The notes beneath the pieces were generated by a model, which saw only the letters and a list, made by a program, of their open reading frames with translations, searched no databases and was not told the DNA's origin. Both the position numbers and the translations under genes were made by a program. Below, piece after piece: positions 21,640 through 36,288 of a stretch of DNA of 64,000 bases. Numbering within the stretch: the first letter of the stretch is position 1; every line of letters begins with the position of its first letter. Source of the stretch: Cacajao melanocephalus (lineage: Eukaryota > Chordata > Mammalia > Primates > Pitheciidae); contig CAUYLG010065885.1 of assembly GCA_963573385.1 (NCBI GenBank), positions 62,001 through 126,000 on the forward strand, read 5' to 3'.

Positions 21640-22460
21640 ATTAAAAGTTATAAATTCTATTTCTAGTTTTTATTTGTCATACTTAGTATTGGTCACACCA
21701 CTAAAAAAGCATATGATAAATCAGTATTTCAATCTTCCTTCAGATCCATTAAAGGATCTCATCTCGAAGTACTGTAACTCTAATTACCTTCTACCCATCT
21801 TGTATCATATGTTACAAAGTTTTAGTTCAATTTGCATGTCACGAAAGATAGACATTAATGGCGTGCTAATACTTATTTATATTTATGTATGTTTTAACCA
21901 ATTTCTTTGTCATCTATCCTTTTGCATCACATACTTTCATTCTGGATTCATTCTCTTTCTTTTCGATGTACATCTTTGATCAGTTCCTTTCCTGTTAATG
22001 AGCTGTTTCTTCATGTAGTCTTATTTCATTCTTAAATATTTATCCAGTATATAGTTAGAAGAGAACACTACTTTAGGTTAATCGCTATTTTATCTTACAC
22101 TTTAAATAATATCCCTCCATTATATTCTGGGTTTTCATCAGTGCCCTGCAGAAATCTGCTACCTAGGTAAATCTTGTATGCCTTCTGTCTCTTCTCCTCA
22201 GCTGAGTTTAAGATCATCATATCTTTGCTGTGTTTTGCAGTTCCACTATGGTATATCTATGGTTCATTTTGTTTTATGTTTCTGTGCTTTATGTATCTGA
22301 ATATTTATGTCTTTTATCTGTTTTGAAAAGATTTCCAATGATAAATCTTCAAATATTTCCTCTCTTATACTTTCTACTCTCTCCTTTTGAAACTTCACAC
22401 ATGCATTTGAGACCTTTACATTTGGTTCCTCTTGAGTCTTACACTTATTTTCTCTAAATT
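21640..22460 (-). mobile_element. Old L1 (L1M) 3' region
   Basis: Complement of L1M: CATTCTGGATTCATTCTC, ATTATATTCTGGGTTTTCAT, TGCAGAAATCTGCTACC, TTCAAATATTTCCTCTC, TTTGGTTCCTCTTGAGTC. It seems to continue the L1 interrupted at 19600. However, its start overlaps consensus positions already present at 19400-19600, so two L1 copies are possible. Confidence 0.6.
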
Positions 22461-22464
22461 TAAT

Positions 22465-22740
22465 AGTTTCAGGGTTACAGGTGGTGACTGGTTACACAGA
22501 TAACCTCTATAGTGATGATTTCTGAGCTCTTGGTGTACCCGTCACCTGAGCAGTGTACACTGTACCCAATATATAGTCTTTTATCCTTCACCTGGCTTGC
22601 ACACTTCCCTTTGAATCCCCAAAGTACATTATATCATTCTTATACCTTTGAATCCTCATAGCTTAGGCCCCACTTATTAGTAAGAACATATAATAATTAA
22701 TTTCTCATTACTGAATTATGAAATAATGCTTTGTATGCAG
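22465..22740 (-). mobile_element. L1 3' end, younger type
   Basis: Complement of an L1PB/L1MA-like 3' UTR: GGTTACACAGATAACCTC, TTGGTGTACCCGTCACCTG, TACCCAATATATAGTC, TTAGGCCCCACTTATTAGT. It abuts the older L1M. Confidence 0.65.
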
Positions 22741-22952
22741 CACTGAAGTGTTCCTATAGCTATATCAAAAGAGCTGAATCAAAATACTCTATGTAAGGAT
22801 CTTGCAGAAATATATTCAGCCTTGGCATCCATAAGAAGACACTTCATAGGAAACATGACATTAAGCAATCTGTTGAAAAATATGAGCACTCTTACTACTT
22901 CCTTTTATCCAAGAAGAGGTCAAGTATTATTAAAGAGACAGTATTCTATGCA

Positions 22953-22954
22953 AG

Positions 22955-23006
<52 letters not shown>
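22953..23006. repeat. (TA)n(CA)n(TA)n compound microsatellite
   Basis: TA units flank a run of about ten CA units. The CA block probably arose by mutation and expansion within TA. Confidence 0.95.
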
Positions 23007-23007
<1 letters not shown>

Positions 23008-23069
23008 AATCTTAACCCATCAAGACATATATCTTGTCTATATGTCTATATCTATGTTATATATATATA
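23008..23069 (+). repeat. 62-bp segment shared with 20329-20390
   Basis: AATCTTAACCCATCAAGAC onwards matches 20329-20390 with two differences. The non-TA core rules out a purely simple-repeat match. A TA tract follows to about 23077. Confidence 0.88.
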
Positions 23070-23536
23070 TATATATATCTTGTCTGTATATGATGTGTTA
23101 AGACTAGGTTGGCACACTACTTTAGAATAAAAACTGAAAAGGATAAAATTTAAGGTAAACCCAGTCACATATACAAATTAATGAACATATTAAACACCAA
23201 TTTCGATAAACATGGTTTTCTTGTAATTGTTTGACATATACTTCAGTGATACTGGTGTTTGTTTTTTAATGCTTTCCTAAATAAATTTAAAAAATGAGAC
23301 TCCTACTCTTCTCCGTTTGCCATATAGAGTAGGGATACTATCTTACAAATAAAGATCTGCAAAATTGACAATGATCTGCAAATCCTCATTTAGCTATTGA
23401 ATCCATAAGTGTTTAAAATAAAGATTATCTTAGAAGTTCAGAATTAGAATATTACCTTTTCAAATCAAATTTTTCAAATATAAAAAGATAAAATTGTATA
23501 AATAGCCATAAAGGAAAGATATTTGCTCCTGGTGTA
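23070..23536. other. Unassigned AT-rich sequence
   Basis: After the TA tract nothing recognisable is seen. Confidence 0.45.
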
Positions 23537-23748
23537 GTCTAGCATTCCATACCTGGCATTATTGACCTTTATGTCTGGATGCTATATTTTTGTTGAGGGG
23601 CTAGCTACCCTTTGCATTCTATAATGTTCTGCAGCACCAGTGGCCTCAACCACCTAAATACCAGTAGCATTCCTTCCCAATTTGTGATCTACAAAACTGT
23701 CTCCAGGCATTGTGAAATGTTCACTGGAGGCAATATTGCTTCTAATAA
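23537..23748 (-). mobile_element. MER5A (hAT-Charlie) DNA transposon fossil
   Basis: The complement of MER5A is clear: CTGGCATTATTGACCTTTAT, TTGAGGGGCTAGCTACCC, GCATTCTATAATGTTCTGC, AGCACCAGTGGCCTCAACC, AATACCAGTAGCATTCC, TGTCTCCAGGCATTGTG. It is a non-autonomous element with no coding capacity. The terminal inverted repeats are eroded. Confidence 0.85.
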
Positions 23749-23779
23749 AGAGCCACTTCTTTAGTTTCACCTTTCTCAA

Positions 23780-24190
23780 CAACCAATTTAGTCTCCCCAA
23801 AAAACTACCTTTATTAATTCTGAGTATACTTCTAGAATTTCTTAATCTAAATTTTTTTTACATGTTCTCAACCTTGTTTTGTCATTTAAAGATTTCTGGC
23901 ATATTTTATGAATTTAGAGGATTATCATAATTTTTAATCTTTTAATGAACACTTGGATTGCTCTCTATTCTTTTGTTATCATAAATGTCTTAAAATGAAT
24001 AAATTTATACATCCATCATTTTATATGCGTACAAGTAATAGTAAAATAAATTCACAGAAGTGGTGTATATATTTACACTGCCATCAACAATATAGTTTCA
24101 CTAAAAATAGTATTTGTATGTTAGTTGTAATTCTTGTTGTTCTCCATTTTGTTTTGCTTGATTAGCCAGATAAAAAGGCATAAGATATTG
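23780..24190 (-). mobile_element. Old L1 3' UTR fragment (probable)
   Basis: It resembles the complement of an L1M 3' UTR, with GAACACTTGGATTGCTCTC, TCATAAATGTCTTAAAATG, TTCACAGAAGTGG and TTTACACTGCCATCAACAA in order. Confidence 0.5.
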
Positions 24191-24248
24191 AACTACACTA
24201 CTGCCATAGTCATACTATAGTTTCTTTTATAAAATTTAAACTTGATGT

Positions 24249-26929
<2,681 letters not shown>

Positions 26930-27114
26930 TTAACCTACCTCAGTCTTTCATTGTCCTTAAACAATACACTCATTTTTCAGAGTAGAGGCCATCTAATTTC
27001 ATAGTTTTTGTAATTATAACTTCATTCTAATTTCTTAAAAAGCAGAGATAGTGCACCTTCCAGTGCATTTCCTTTAACGGCTATACCAGTTAACAACAAA
27101 TAAAAGATTGAACA

Positions 27115-27465
27115 ATTGCACTGTTACCTTGTGCCAGGGGCTGGCGCTCCATCTACCACTGATAATAGATCCTCCCCTGTCAGCTAGTCAGAAGGTGATC
27201 TGACTTCAGAATCCTCCTTAGATTCTACACCCTATTCCTGGTATTAAATGTCATAAGTTGTTTCCTGGCAAACAGGATCTGAGATAGAGATTTGCACACA
27301 AGTGTTATATTGAAGAGTGTTCTTAGGAATAATACTTGTGAGGAAGTGAGAAAAGCAAAATTAAAAAGAGAAATAAATGAAACTGTTACATAGTGTCAAC
27401 TGAGAACTCAGCTGATCACACTGAGACTTTTGGAGCCAGTATTCCTCTCTCCCTTATTCTCTCTC
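27115..27465 (-). mobile_element. Probable ancient ERV/LTR-related repeat, family not assigned
   Basis: CCATCTACCACTGATAATAG, AGATCCTCCCCTGTCAGC, AACAGGATCTGAGATAGAG, GTGTTCTTAGGAATAATAC and CAACTGAGAACTCAGCTGAT occur in the order of a common mammalian LTR-associated repeat read in antisense. I cannot name the family. Confidence 0.5.
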
Positions 27466-28563
27466 TTTCTCATGCACACACACATACACACAAATGCAAA
27501 CATATTTATGTTCTTAAACTTACTTTCTTGTATTTAAAAAAAAACCAAAAAATTCAGAGTCATACTGACCTGCTGTTACATGTCTTTGTCCAAGTTATTC
27601 AAAGAAGACTCCTGCTGAGCTTACATTTTGTATTTGAAAATTGAAGAGATAGTATATCTCTCATGGAGTAATTGTCAGAAATTGGTGAGATAATGTAAAA
27701 CATTTGCTTAGAGTGGGACCTTGTATGTAATAATTGCTCTTAAAAATATTATGATTTTTTTCATTCTTTTCTCATTTTTCTCTTAATTCTCATGCCTAGA
27801 GATTATTTCCTGTCTACAGTTATTTCTATGCTAGTTTTGATAAAGAATATATATTTGATTTGACAGCTATCAAATTATATCACTTTTATTCGTAATAGCA
27901 GCAATTTGAATTTGGTTTTTTGAAAAACACTAGTAAATAGCTAATCCTGGAAAGTGCATAATTATAATACCACTTACATATCATTTGATGAAAAGACAGT
28001 GAGGTATGCACCTTAACTCTTAAATGAGTACCAGGAAAGTAAACAACCATATATCAAATGTACTGAAAATTACAATACAGGATGACTATTGCTTTATGCC
28101 CAGCAAACAGTCCTCAATTCTTATGATTTCTGGAACATTTTTCTTATGACAAATCTACTTTGTGCTATTTGAGAGGGCTGCCTCACAGCCTCCTCTCCCC
28201 CTTTAATCCCTCCACAACAGAACCAGAGACAGCCAGTCAGATTATTCTTTCCCAAGTGAAGTGATTGGTTGAGAGATGGTCTGTAGCAGGACAAATCAGA
28301 ACTTTCTCTAAGATTTATGGTTCTGAAGAGAAAATGTATCTCATTCTTGGCTCACGAAGCAATAGAAATATAGACTTGAGGCGATCAGTGACCTTCTTTT
28401 CTGCTATGCAGTATAAGTCTATGCAAAGAGGAAACCTATTCAGAGGAAAGCATCTATTGTGGAGATGGGAATAGACTCTGAAAACAATATTCAACATTCA
28501 GCTATGACATAACAGATCCATCTTTGGACTTTTCAATTTGCATGAGCTAAATTCTTCTCCCTT
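27466..28563. other. Unassigned sequence with a short CA patch
   Basis: Interrupted CACACA units lie at 27474-27491. Otherwise nothing is recognised. Confidence 0.45.
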
Positions 28564-28832
28564 TTAAAAATTATTTTTTTACTTTTTTATTTGACAATAA
28601 TTGTACATGTTCATGGGGTACATAGTGATGTTTTGATACATATAATGTATAATGATCAGATCAGGGTCATTAGTGTATCTGTCATTTCAAACATTTATTA
28701 TTTCTTTGTGTTCGAAATGGTCAATAGCCTCCTTTAATAACTATCTAATATATTAGCGTTAACTATAGACATCTTACAAGGTTACAGAGCACTATAACTT
28801 ATTCCTCCTGTCTGGCTGTAAGAACCATTTTA
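28564..28832 (-). mobile_element. L1 3' end (L1PB/L1MA type)
   Basis: Complement of an L1 3' UTR: a T-rich start, AATAATTGTACATGTTCATG, GGGGTACATAGTGATGTTTT, ATAATGATCAGATCAGGG, TCAAACATTTATTATTTC, CTTATTCCTCCTGTCTGGC. It is 5'-truncated as most L1 copies are. Confidence 0.82.
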
Positions 28833-31800
28833 AGTTAGATTTCCATTACTTTCAACCAAAAACGTCATAATAAAAAATATAAAAATTATTATTTAAATAT
28901 TTTTGAAACATTGACTATACTGGATAATTTAATTTCTGATTATAAATTATCTGTGTTGTATCTTCATTGCCTAAAATTAAGCCTAGCATTGCATAGAGAT
29001 TAAATAGGCATTAGTGGAGTTACATAATTCATAAAGACAAAAATTGACATCAAAATGTGTCACATAATTGTGTAATAGTGTTAATGGAAGAGAGATAAGT
29101 GTGTGTGTGTGTGTGTGTGTGTATCACTGGGAGCAAAAGTACAGTGAGGTATAACTATTGTCCCTCTTTTTTAAAGTCCATAACTACTTCCTGAAGCAAA
29201 ATTTCATTTTTTTAATCTTAAAGAAATGAAAATGTTTAGGATATGATTATTAGTTCCATTTCTGGCTCTACCAATGTTTTTGATAAATAATAACATCTCA
29301 AATCTCAGTTTCCATACTTTATCAAGAATAGTTATTCTGATATTCTTGCTTGACCTATGCATTTAAGGTTAAATTTAAATAATTTCTGTGCTTTTATAAC
29401 ATAACTTTCAATTCTAAATTTTTAATTCAAAAATAATTTTTGGAAATTAAAAGTTGTATAATACTCTGAGGAATAGTGCAGATGACCACGGGGAATAAGT
29501 GAGAAGCATATTAGCTAGCATCTCTAGAGGCATTAGCAAAACACTTGAAGAATGAAAGTAGCAGTTACTCTTTAGAATATGTTCATACGAACAACAATTT
29601 ATTTTCTATTGATAGGTATTGTGTTGCATATCTGTAAACTGAAGACTTATTCACTCAAAGATATTTTGTTAGGTAGTTAATACAATTACACATTAGATAT
29701 ATAAATTATTTCAAAGCAACTTAATGCTTTTAAGGGCTAAGTAAATGTTTTGAGAAATATTCATGAATTCCACTTGAAAAACTGTATTTAGTATACTCAC
29801 TCCAAAACAATATATGCTTTTAAATAACTTGTTTATTAGGAAAAGCAACTGATGACTCTCCAGCTCATTCAGAACACTTTTAGGAAAATGGACAGTAATT
29901 TGATAAAGAGAGCCCTTGCCACACACTGTACTGAGAATGGGATTGAAAATTGGAATGGGATTTGCAGACTTGACAACTGTGATTTCATGCACCATTCATA
30001 AGTTTTGCATCCGTCCCATTTTTCCTTGGTCTTTTATTTTTCTTTTGTATTTTTGGTCCCTGAAAAGGACTTTTATTTTCAAATAATAAAGAATGGTTGA
30101 AATAATAGCATCTAAAAATTTTCAGATTCATATTAGATCTTCTAATTAATTTGTTTAATTTGACCTTAAGCACAAATAAATATATTCTGAGAAGACTGTC
30201 TTCTCTGAAGCAGAAAACATGAGAGCTGTTTGAATGTATTAAGGCAGCCTACACTGAGGTGACTCTATCCAAATGTAATAATTGTTTAGTAATCACTTAG
30301 AATTTAGTTTTGAGTTACTATAATAGTTTGGGCTTTATTGTAGTATCAAAAACTAAGTAATGGTATGATAATTTGATAATATCTGATTTAGAACTTAATT
30401 CTTATGCATATATCAAACATGCTAACAAAATTCATTTATAATTCATTGTTCATTGAACTTTCACAGGTGAGATCAGGAAAAGTTTCCATCAAATAAATAA
30501 AAAATTAACATGATTATTTCAGTAATTTAAGAAATGGATCCTGGTGATTTTTAACATTTCTGCCAGAAGATGGCCAAAAATTAAGAATTTGTTTGTCTCT
30601 GGCTTACTTCTACTAATGAATTTATACTATAAACACAATTTAATAGACAGAAAAGAGGGCCTGACCCCAAAGTGGAAAATGTATTCTATTTTCACTTATG
30701 ATAATGTCCAATGTGTGATATCTGTATGTTTTAGATATCTAGCAAAGTAATATAGACTAATGCTGTTTTACCCAAGAACTTTGTATTCCTTTATCCAAAT
30801 AAAGCACTTGAATCAATATTTATCTCAATATGTGATTCCATATCTCACTCAGTAATTCTGTATTGCTTTTTAACTTTTCAGTTGAAATCATCTACCAAAA
30901 TGTATCAGTGATACAGTATAGATATTCTGGGCTTATTTTTCCATAGAAGCAATTGTTTTTAGTTGCTGATTACATCAAAATCTCATTTTTTTAGTGCCAG
31001 TAGCACTAATTAATAACATGGCAAAACTTAATAAAAATTTAGCTGTATTACTCAGTAAGGATAACTGAATCCATTATGCCTTTAGAAATAATATACTTAG
31101 GTAAGCAAGCATGCATTTGATTACAGAGTTGGGTGAATTAGTTTTAATATGGATTGTTGCAGTGTAACTCCTTTAGAAAATTTCTGATCATTGTCTTTAG
31201 ATATGATTACTAAAAAACATATAATAATTTCTTAACATGAATAATATAGAACAATCTGTTTCTTCATAAATCTTGGATCTGAAAGATATTAGCTATGAAA
31301 CATAGATAGAGTACAGCAGTTTAAAAATTATACCTTGATTACCTGTGTAGGACACTACTTTATTAGTTATATTTGCACTAAACTTACATCTGGAGGTATG
31401 CAAGGATGCCTTCAACTTCAAATAATTTCACTGCTCTCATGAGTAACTGATTATTGTGGAAATACTTGTCCTTCTTAGTTCAGGCCACTGAGTATCTTTC
31501 TCCACATTCATGAGAAGTGTGTCCAACCCCACCTTTCAGGCCCAAGTAAAAGTCACAATGGATGCTTTCAATATTTGTTCTAAACAAATTTTATTTAATC
31601 AATGTGTACTTCACTCTATTTCTTTGTTTCTTTCTTGTGGAATCTGATGCCCAATATTATTAACCTAATTTATCAACTGGCTACTTCTTAGGCTTCGGGA
31701 TCTGGCTCTGTTTCTTGACTTCTGTACTTAAGCCCTATAACATTGAGTCTTTGGAAATGATGCCCTTGTTTAGAATAACTTTAGGACCCAGAGATGACTC

Positions 31801-32454
31801 ATCTTAACTGAGGTTTAAGAAAAACTGAAAATATAAAAGGAGAAGAATCTGGCCAGGACTAACACAGAAACATTTACCTAGATACACATTGTTAAAGTTG
31901 TATGAAAATATTAAGAGCAAATTGGTAGTCACTTCCAGAACTACACTCTAGTTATATTTATGTAGTTTAAAAACATAGTACTATATTTACATTTTATAAT
32001 AGTTAATAAATTACATATAATAATCATAGAGTATAAACTTAATCTTTTCACCTAAATTTTGTTTTTGCTTAAAGAGTCACTGGTTATAAAGGTGACATTT
32101 TGGTATTTCAAAAGAGAGTTACCAGAACAGGAACTTACAACAAACATTTGCCTTGGTTATTTCATTTTCTTCAATAGGAAATACAAATTAAGTATGTCTC
32201 TTAAATAAATATATTAAAAAATGGTCATAAATAAAAATTATGTTGTCAATTGGTATAAGCAAAATGCAAAGGATACTTAAACCCTCAAAGTTTTGACATT
32301 TGGAAAAGAGTACATTGTCACACCTTTCTTTCACACACTTGGTAATTTTCTAGTAAAGATACAACACACTCCTAAGACTAATACTGAAGCAGTACACTCT
32401 CTATCACTCCCTGGCTGGCAACTACTCTGATTGACAGTACCTCTGTCATGTAGG
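28833..32454. other. Unassigned sequence
   Basis: The largest featureless stretch. Only the (GT)12 at 29099 stands out. A vague L2-like resemblance at 31500-31600 was too weak to call. Confidence 0.45.
29099..29122. repeat. (GT)12 microsatellite
   Basis: Twelve uninterrupted GT units. Confidence 0.97.
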
Positions 32455-32610
32455 CTATTAAACCTTCTGGATGTCACTCCTATGATCCAAAAAGTTCACT
32501 TCTTGGTCCATGTTCTCTTACATGTATATTTAGGAACATATTCACAGATGTTCATTGCAATAATTATAATGTCAGAAATCACCATTGAGGACACTTTACA
32601 AACATCGGTA
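32455..32610 (+). mobile_element. Possible old L1 3' UTR fragment
   Basis: CTATGATCCAAAAAGTTCAC, CAGATGTTCATTGCAATAAT and TATAATGTCAGAAATCACC loosely follow the L1M 3' UTR in sense. Similarity is weak. A 121-codon frame that crosses it lacks an ATG and has no known domain. Confidence 0.3.
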
Positions 32611-34949
32611 GGCATAAGAAAAAGGAAAAATTTTTATGGGTGCAATTATGTTGCCTACAGTTTGATTAGAAACGCGAACATTAGTTACGAAGTTCTGCTA
32701 TCAGGAGCTATTAGAAATGAAGGATGCCTGGCCGTCCCACTGCTTCAGGGAAGGCTTTACCCATGGTGTTGTTACAATCTGATATCCAGCTTTTAGGTAT
32801 GCAACCTGAGGACCCCATGCTATCAGCCCTCTTAGATGTGGTTATGCTCAGAGGAACTGATTCTCAGTGGCTAATATCACAAAAGAAAGGGATAGATAAA
32901 CAAGAACGGTGATTAATACATTCACAAAGACAGAGACAGACATCTAACCGGATAACTAGCACCTGCCATTTCCCCAGATTCTCCCTCCTAGAGTAAATCA
33001 ACCTAAGACAACCTAATGAGAGATTAGAAGGCTAGTCTGTGTGCAGTGGGTGAGAACAAAGAGTCATATATTTAAGGATATTTCAACATATAACTCAGAA
33101 CTAGTTGAACTTATTTTTTCTGCTTAAAAGCTATTGTCACCTAAGTAATTGATAATAGTTTTTAAAGTTAGCTATCTTTTTCCTTTTCTGAACTAAAGAA
33201 AATATGCATATTGTATTTGTTTTCCTTTTTAAAAAATACAAAGCCATGCAGATAACTTCTCTCCTTTTCTTACTACTTCAAGTTACTATGTATATATATA
33301 TGTTTGGTATATTTGCAATTGTTCAGCTTTTTCTTTAGCAAAAAATGGTGGAGGAATACAGTTAACTTCAGGATATGCTCCCATCAATTTGATTGTGCTT
33401 AGGAGTGATCTGTATGCCCATTCAAGCTTCATTTAAAAAACTTCTATTCCCAGCCATAATAGGTTTTGGCAAGACAAAAACACCCAGTTCTGACTTTCAA
33501 ACAATATATCATTCAGGGTAAAGGAGAGTAAGCACACAATATTTCTAATTTCCAATGGTAATTGAAATAGTCATTAATATACAAGGTGTAGTAAAATCAA
33601 AGAGGACAAACCACAAAACAGATATTTGTAAAAAGGATTTATAGAGAATAAGAAATTTGAATTGATCTGAAGAAAGAATATAAATATGTCCTTTGACTAC
33701 CAATAGGAATGTGCGGTTAAGATAATGTGCAAGGGTACACTTTCCTGATTTATGAGAAACCGTGGTTTTCTTGATTAGAATTTAGAAACATCCTAATCTT
33801 GGCAGCCTCTCAATTCTAAACCTTTCGAGTAAGCCTGTTTGCTAAGACGATGTATGTCATCTTTCATATTTACTATTTTTAATATCAGAGGAGGATTGTT
33901 ATCAGCTTAGTAGAACAATTTTGAAGGTTTACCTGATTTGGAGTTTCAGTCTATAGTGGAATCACCACAACTAGAACAGCCCATATCTGAATCTCACTGG
34001 CTAATTGGGGAGTTTGATATAATTTGGATTCCTGCTTTATTGCAGTTTCAAAGCAAATTCTGTATAGTTGGTAACACTGGCCTTCAGGCTATGAAAACTA
34101 GAAAATCCCATCATTGATTTGTTCAGTTTTGCATATGCATGTTTTAAATTTTAATAAAAATGTCACATTTCTACTGTTTCAAAATTCTTCATTACTAGGG
34201 TCAGAGAATTACAAATTTTATGCTTTCTAACATTTTAATGTTGAGCCGTGTACAGTATCTCCCTTTCTTTTTCTACAATTGCCAACTGCAACAACAAGGA
34301 CTACTTTCTCTCATTAGCCTTTTCCCCAAAGTGATTTAATGCAGCTTCTAGAAAAAGCATACATCCTCGTGATGAAAATACATTGTGTAACTGAACCTAT
34401 ACCATTCTGCCATACTCTAAATAACATTAATTTCAGAAATTGGTGATAATAAGAATTATAGTCCTTTAGCAAGAAGGGCCTCCATAAACCAAATATTGCA
34501 TTGTCCAGGTCACAAAAAGTGGGAAGCAGTGCAACAGATTCAGGCCAGCATTCTTTGAAAAGTACTTGCTACCAACGTTTTGCAGAAAATTTTTAGGAAG
34601 CTTGACGTTACGCTAACAGTTTGACTTAAGGACTGTTTCTGCACTAGCATTTATTCTGCTTTTACCTGCTGCCATCAGAAAAATTCTTACCTGAGAGAAA
34701 TTTAACAGGGCCAAGAATCTAGGGTAACCTAGTGTCCAGTTCACTGTCTAGACCATAATAATACCGTAACAATATTTTTTTTTCTTCTGAGCATCACCAA
34801 ATGTCATGCTTATTTAATTGCTCAATGCAAGTAAAAGGGAAATTATAGTGAGTCAGTAGAACCATAAACTACTGAATAAAGGTATCACAAAACCATCTTT
34901 TGTTCCTCTCATTCTCCACCTTACTCTCTCCACCACACTAATACGAACA
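32611..34949. other. Unassigned sequence
   Basis: No supported feature. A TA-rich patch (TATATATATATG) lies near 33292. Confidence 0.45.
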
Positions 34950-35185
34950 GGTATAATAATACCTAAGACTTATTAAGCCCTCATTAAGTGACAAAATATT
35001 TCTAGACACTCGACTGGGTACCCACCTCATACAATACTTGCAATAATGCTATCAAATAGGTACTGTAATTATCCCAGTTTTACAGATGAGGAAATTGAGA
35101 CATATGGTGCTAAAGGTGTCAGAACCATGTAGTGGCAGAGCTATGATTCTAACCCAGTACAGACAGGCTCTTGATTACATGTCTG
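34950..35185 (-). mobile_element. MIR SINE
   Basis: Complement of MIR: AGACTTATTAAGCCCTCATT, AATTATCCCAGTTTTACAG, ATGAGGAAATTGAGACATA and GTGGCAGAGCTATGATTCTA, in the expected order and spacing. Confidence 0.88.
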
Positions 35186-35534
35186 TATCACATCAAAAAG
35201 GAATATCCTGGCCCAAAGGAAGAGTGGAAGAAAAGCAAAGTAGTTGAAGAGTGGAGAAATTAGTAAAGTGTGGTGTCTTGGGAATGAGAAAAGAGAAAAC
35301 ATAAAGACAACTTGGGTGGACAGGTGATCAAAATATACTGAATTTCACTGTAGATGCCTCAGGATCAAATAAGTTCCCCTTCTACTAACACCTTGAAATT
35401 ATAAAAAAACTACCTTCTCCACTGAGACTTAGATGGTACTGTTGACAAATTATTTTTCTGATTCTCACATAGTTCGATTGTGAAAGAAAAAAAGCTGCTT
35501 TTGCCAATCTGAGTTTAAGGACTTAATTGTACAT

Positions 35535-35625
35535 ATTTTCTCCTCAAAGCAACATGAGGCACATTTAATAAATTGGCAAACTAAGTCGCAGATGATCAAA
35601 TGGCTTGCCTAAGCCCCCTTAGTCC
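35535..35625 (-). mobile_element. MIR fragment (probable)
   Basis: AAAGCAACATGAGGCAC followed by GGCAAACTAAGTCGCAGATG and GGCTTGCCTAAG resembles a shortened MIR core complement. Confidence 0.4.
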
Positions 35626-35741
35626 AGTTTTGTGTTCTTTATTATGTTTATCAAACAGGACAATGTGAAAGGAATTTCCAAAATTAATATTTAAAGGGCT
35701 GGTATTTTTTCATGTTTAAAAATGTTTTATTTAATATTTTC

Positions 35742-36288
35742 CGTAATGTTAAAAGTTATCACACATATTTGTCATGCAGCATTTAGAAGATGTGGAAAAA
35801 GAAAAATAAAAATTGTCTATAATTTTACCACCTAGATCTATTTTGAACATCATGTTGAATTTTTTTATTTTTTATTATGTCTTTTATATTTTTGTGCATC
35901 TATGTGAATGTGAGTGATTTTATAACTTGTATATGACCTTTTGAAAACTTTTTTATTTTTTATTACCAATATATTCTGAGTATAATCCAAAGACTTTAAA
36001 TAACCTTCAGATATATGCTTCACAGTGTTATATTGTATAAAACACTAATTTATTTAATAAATCTATTTTTGTATATTTAGATTATTTTCCATTTATACTA
36101 TTACAATAATTAAAACTACAAATGAACTGCTTTTAATAAGTTCTTGATTGTTCCTCCAAGGGAAAAAAAACTTAGAAGCTGAGTTATTAGATAAGGATTT
36201 GAAACATATGGAAGGTTCTTGATATAACTTGTCAAATTGACCTCCAAAAAGTCTGTACTAGTTTCCACTGCAGTGACTTAGAATGAAT
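35742..36288 (-). mobile_element. Old L1 3' UTR
   Basis: Complement features in order: ATTTAGAAGATGTGGAAAAA, TATAATTTTACCACCTAGA, TTTATTTAATAAATCTA, TTAGATTATTTTCCATTT, GTCAAATTGACCTCCAAA, TAGTTTCCACTGCAGTG. This fits a widespread L1M 3' end, diverged and non-coding. Confidence 0.58.

Noticed and set aside
31500..31600. Possible L2 3' fragment
   Set aside because: A few matching words but no consistent order over 100 bp.
32431..32796. 121-codon frame
   Set aside because: It starts at TTG rather than ATG, has no recognisable domain and overlaps a possible L1 remnant.
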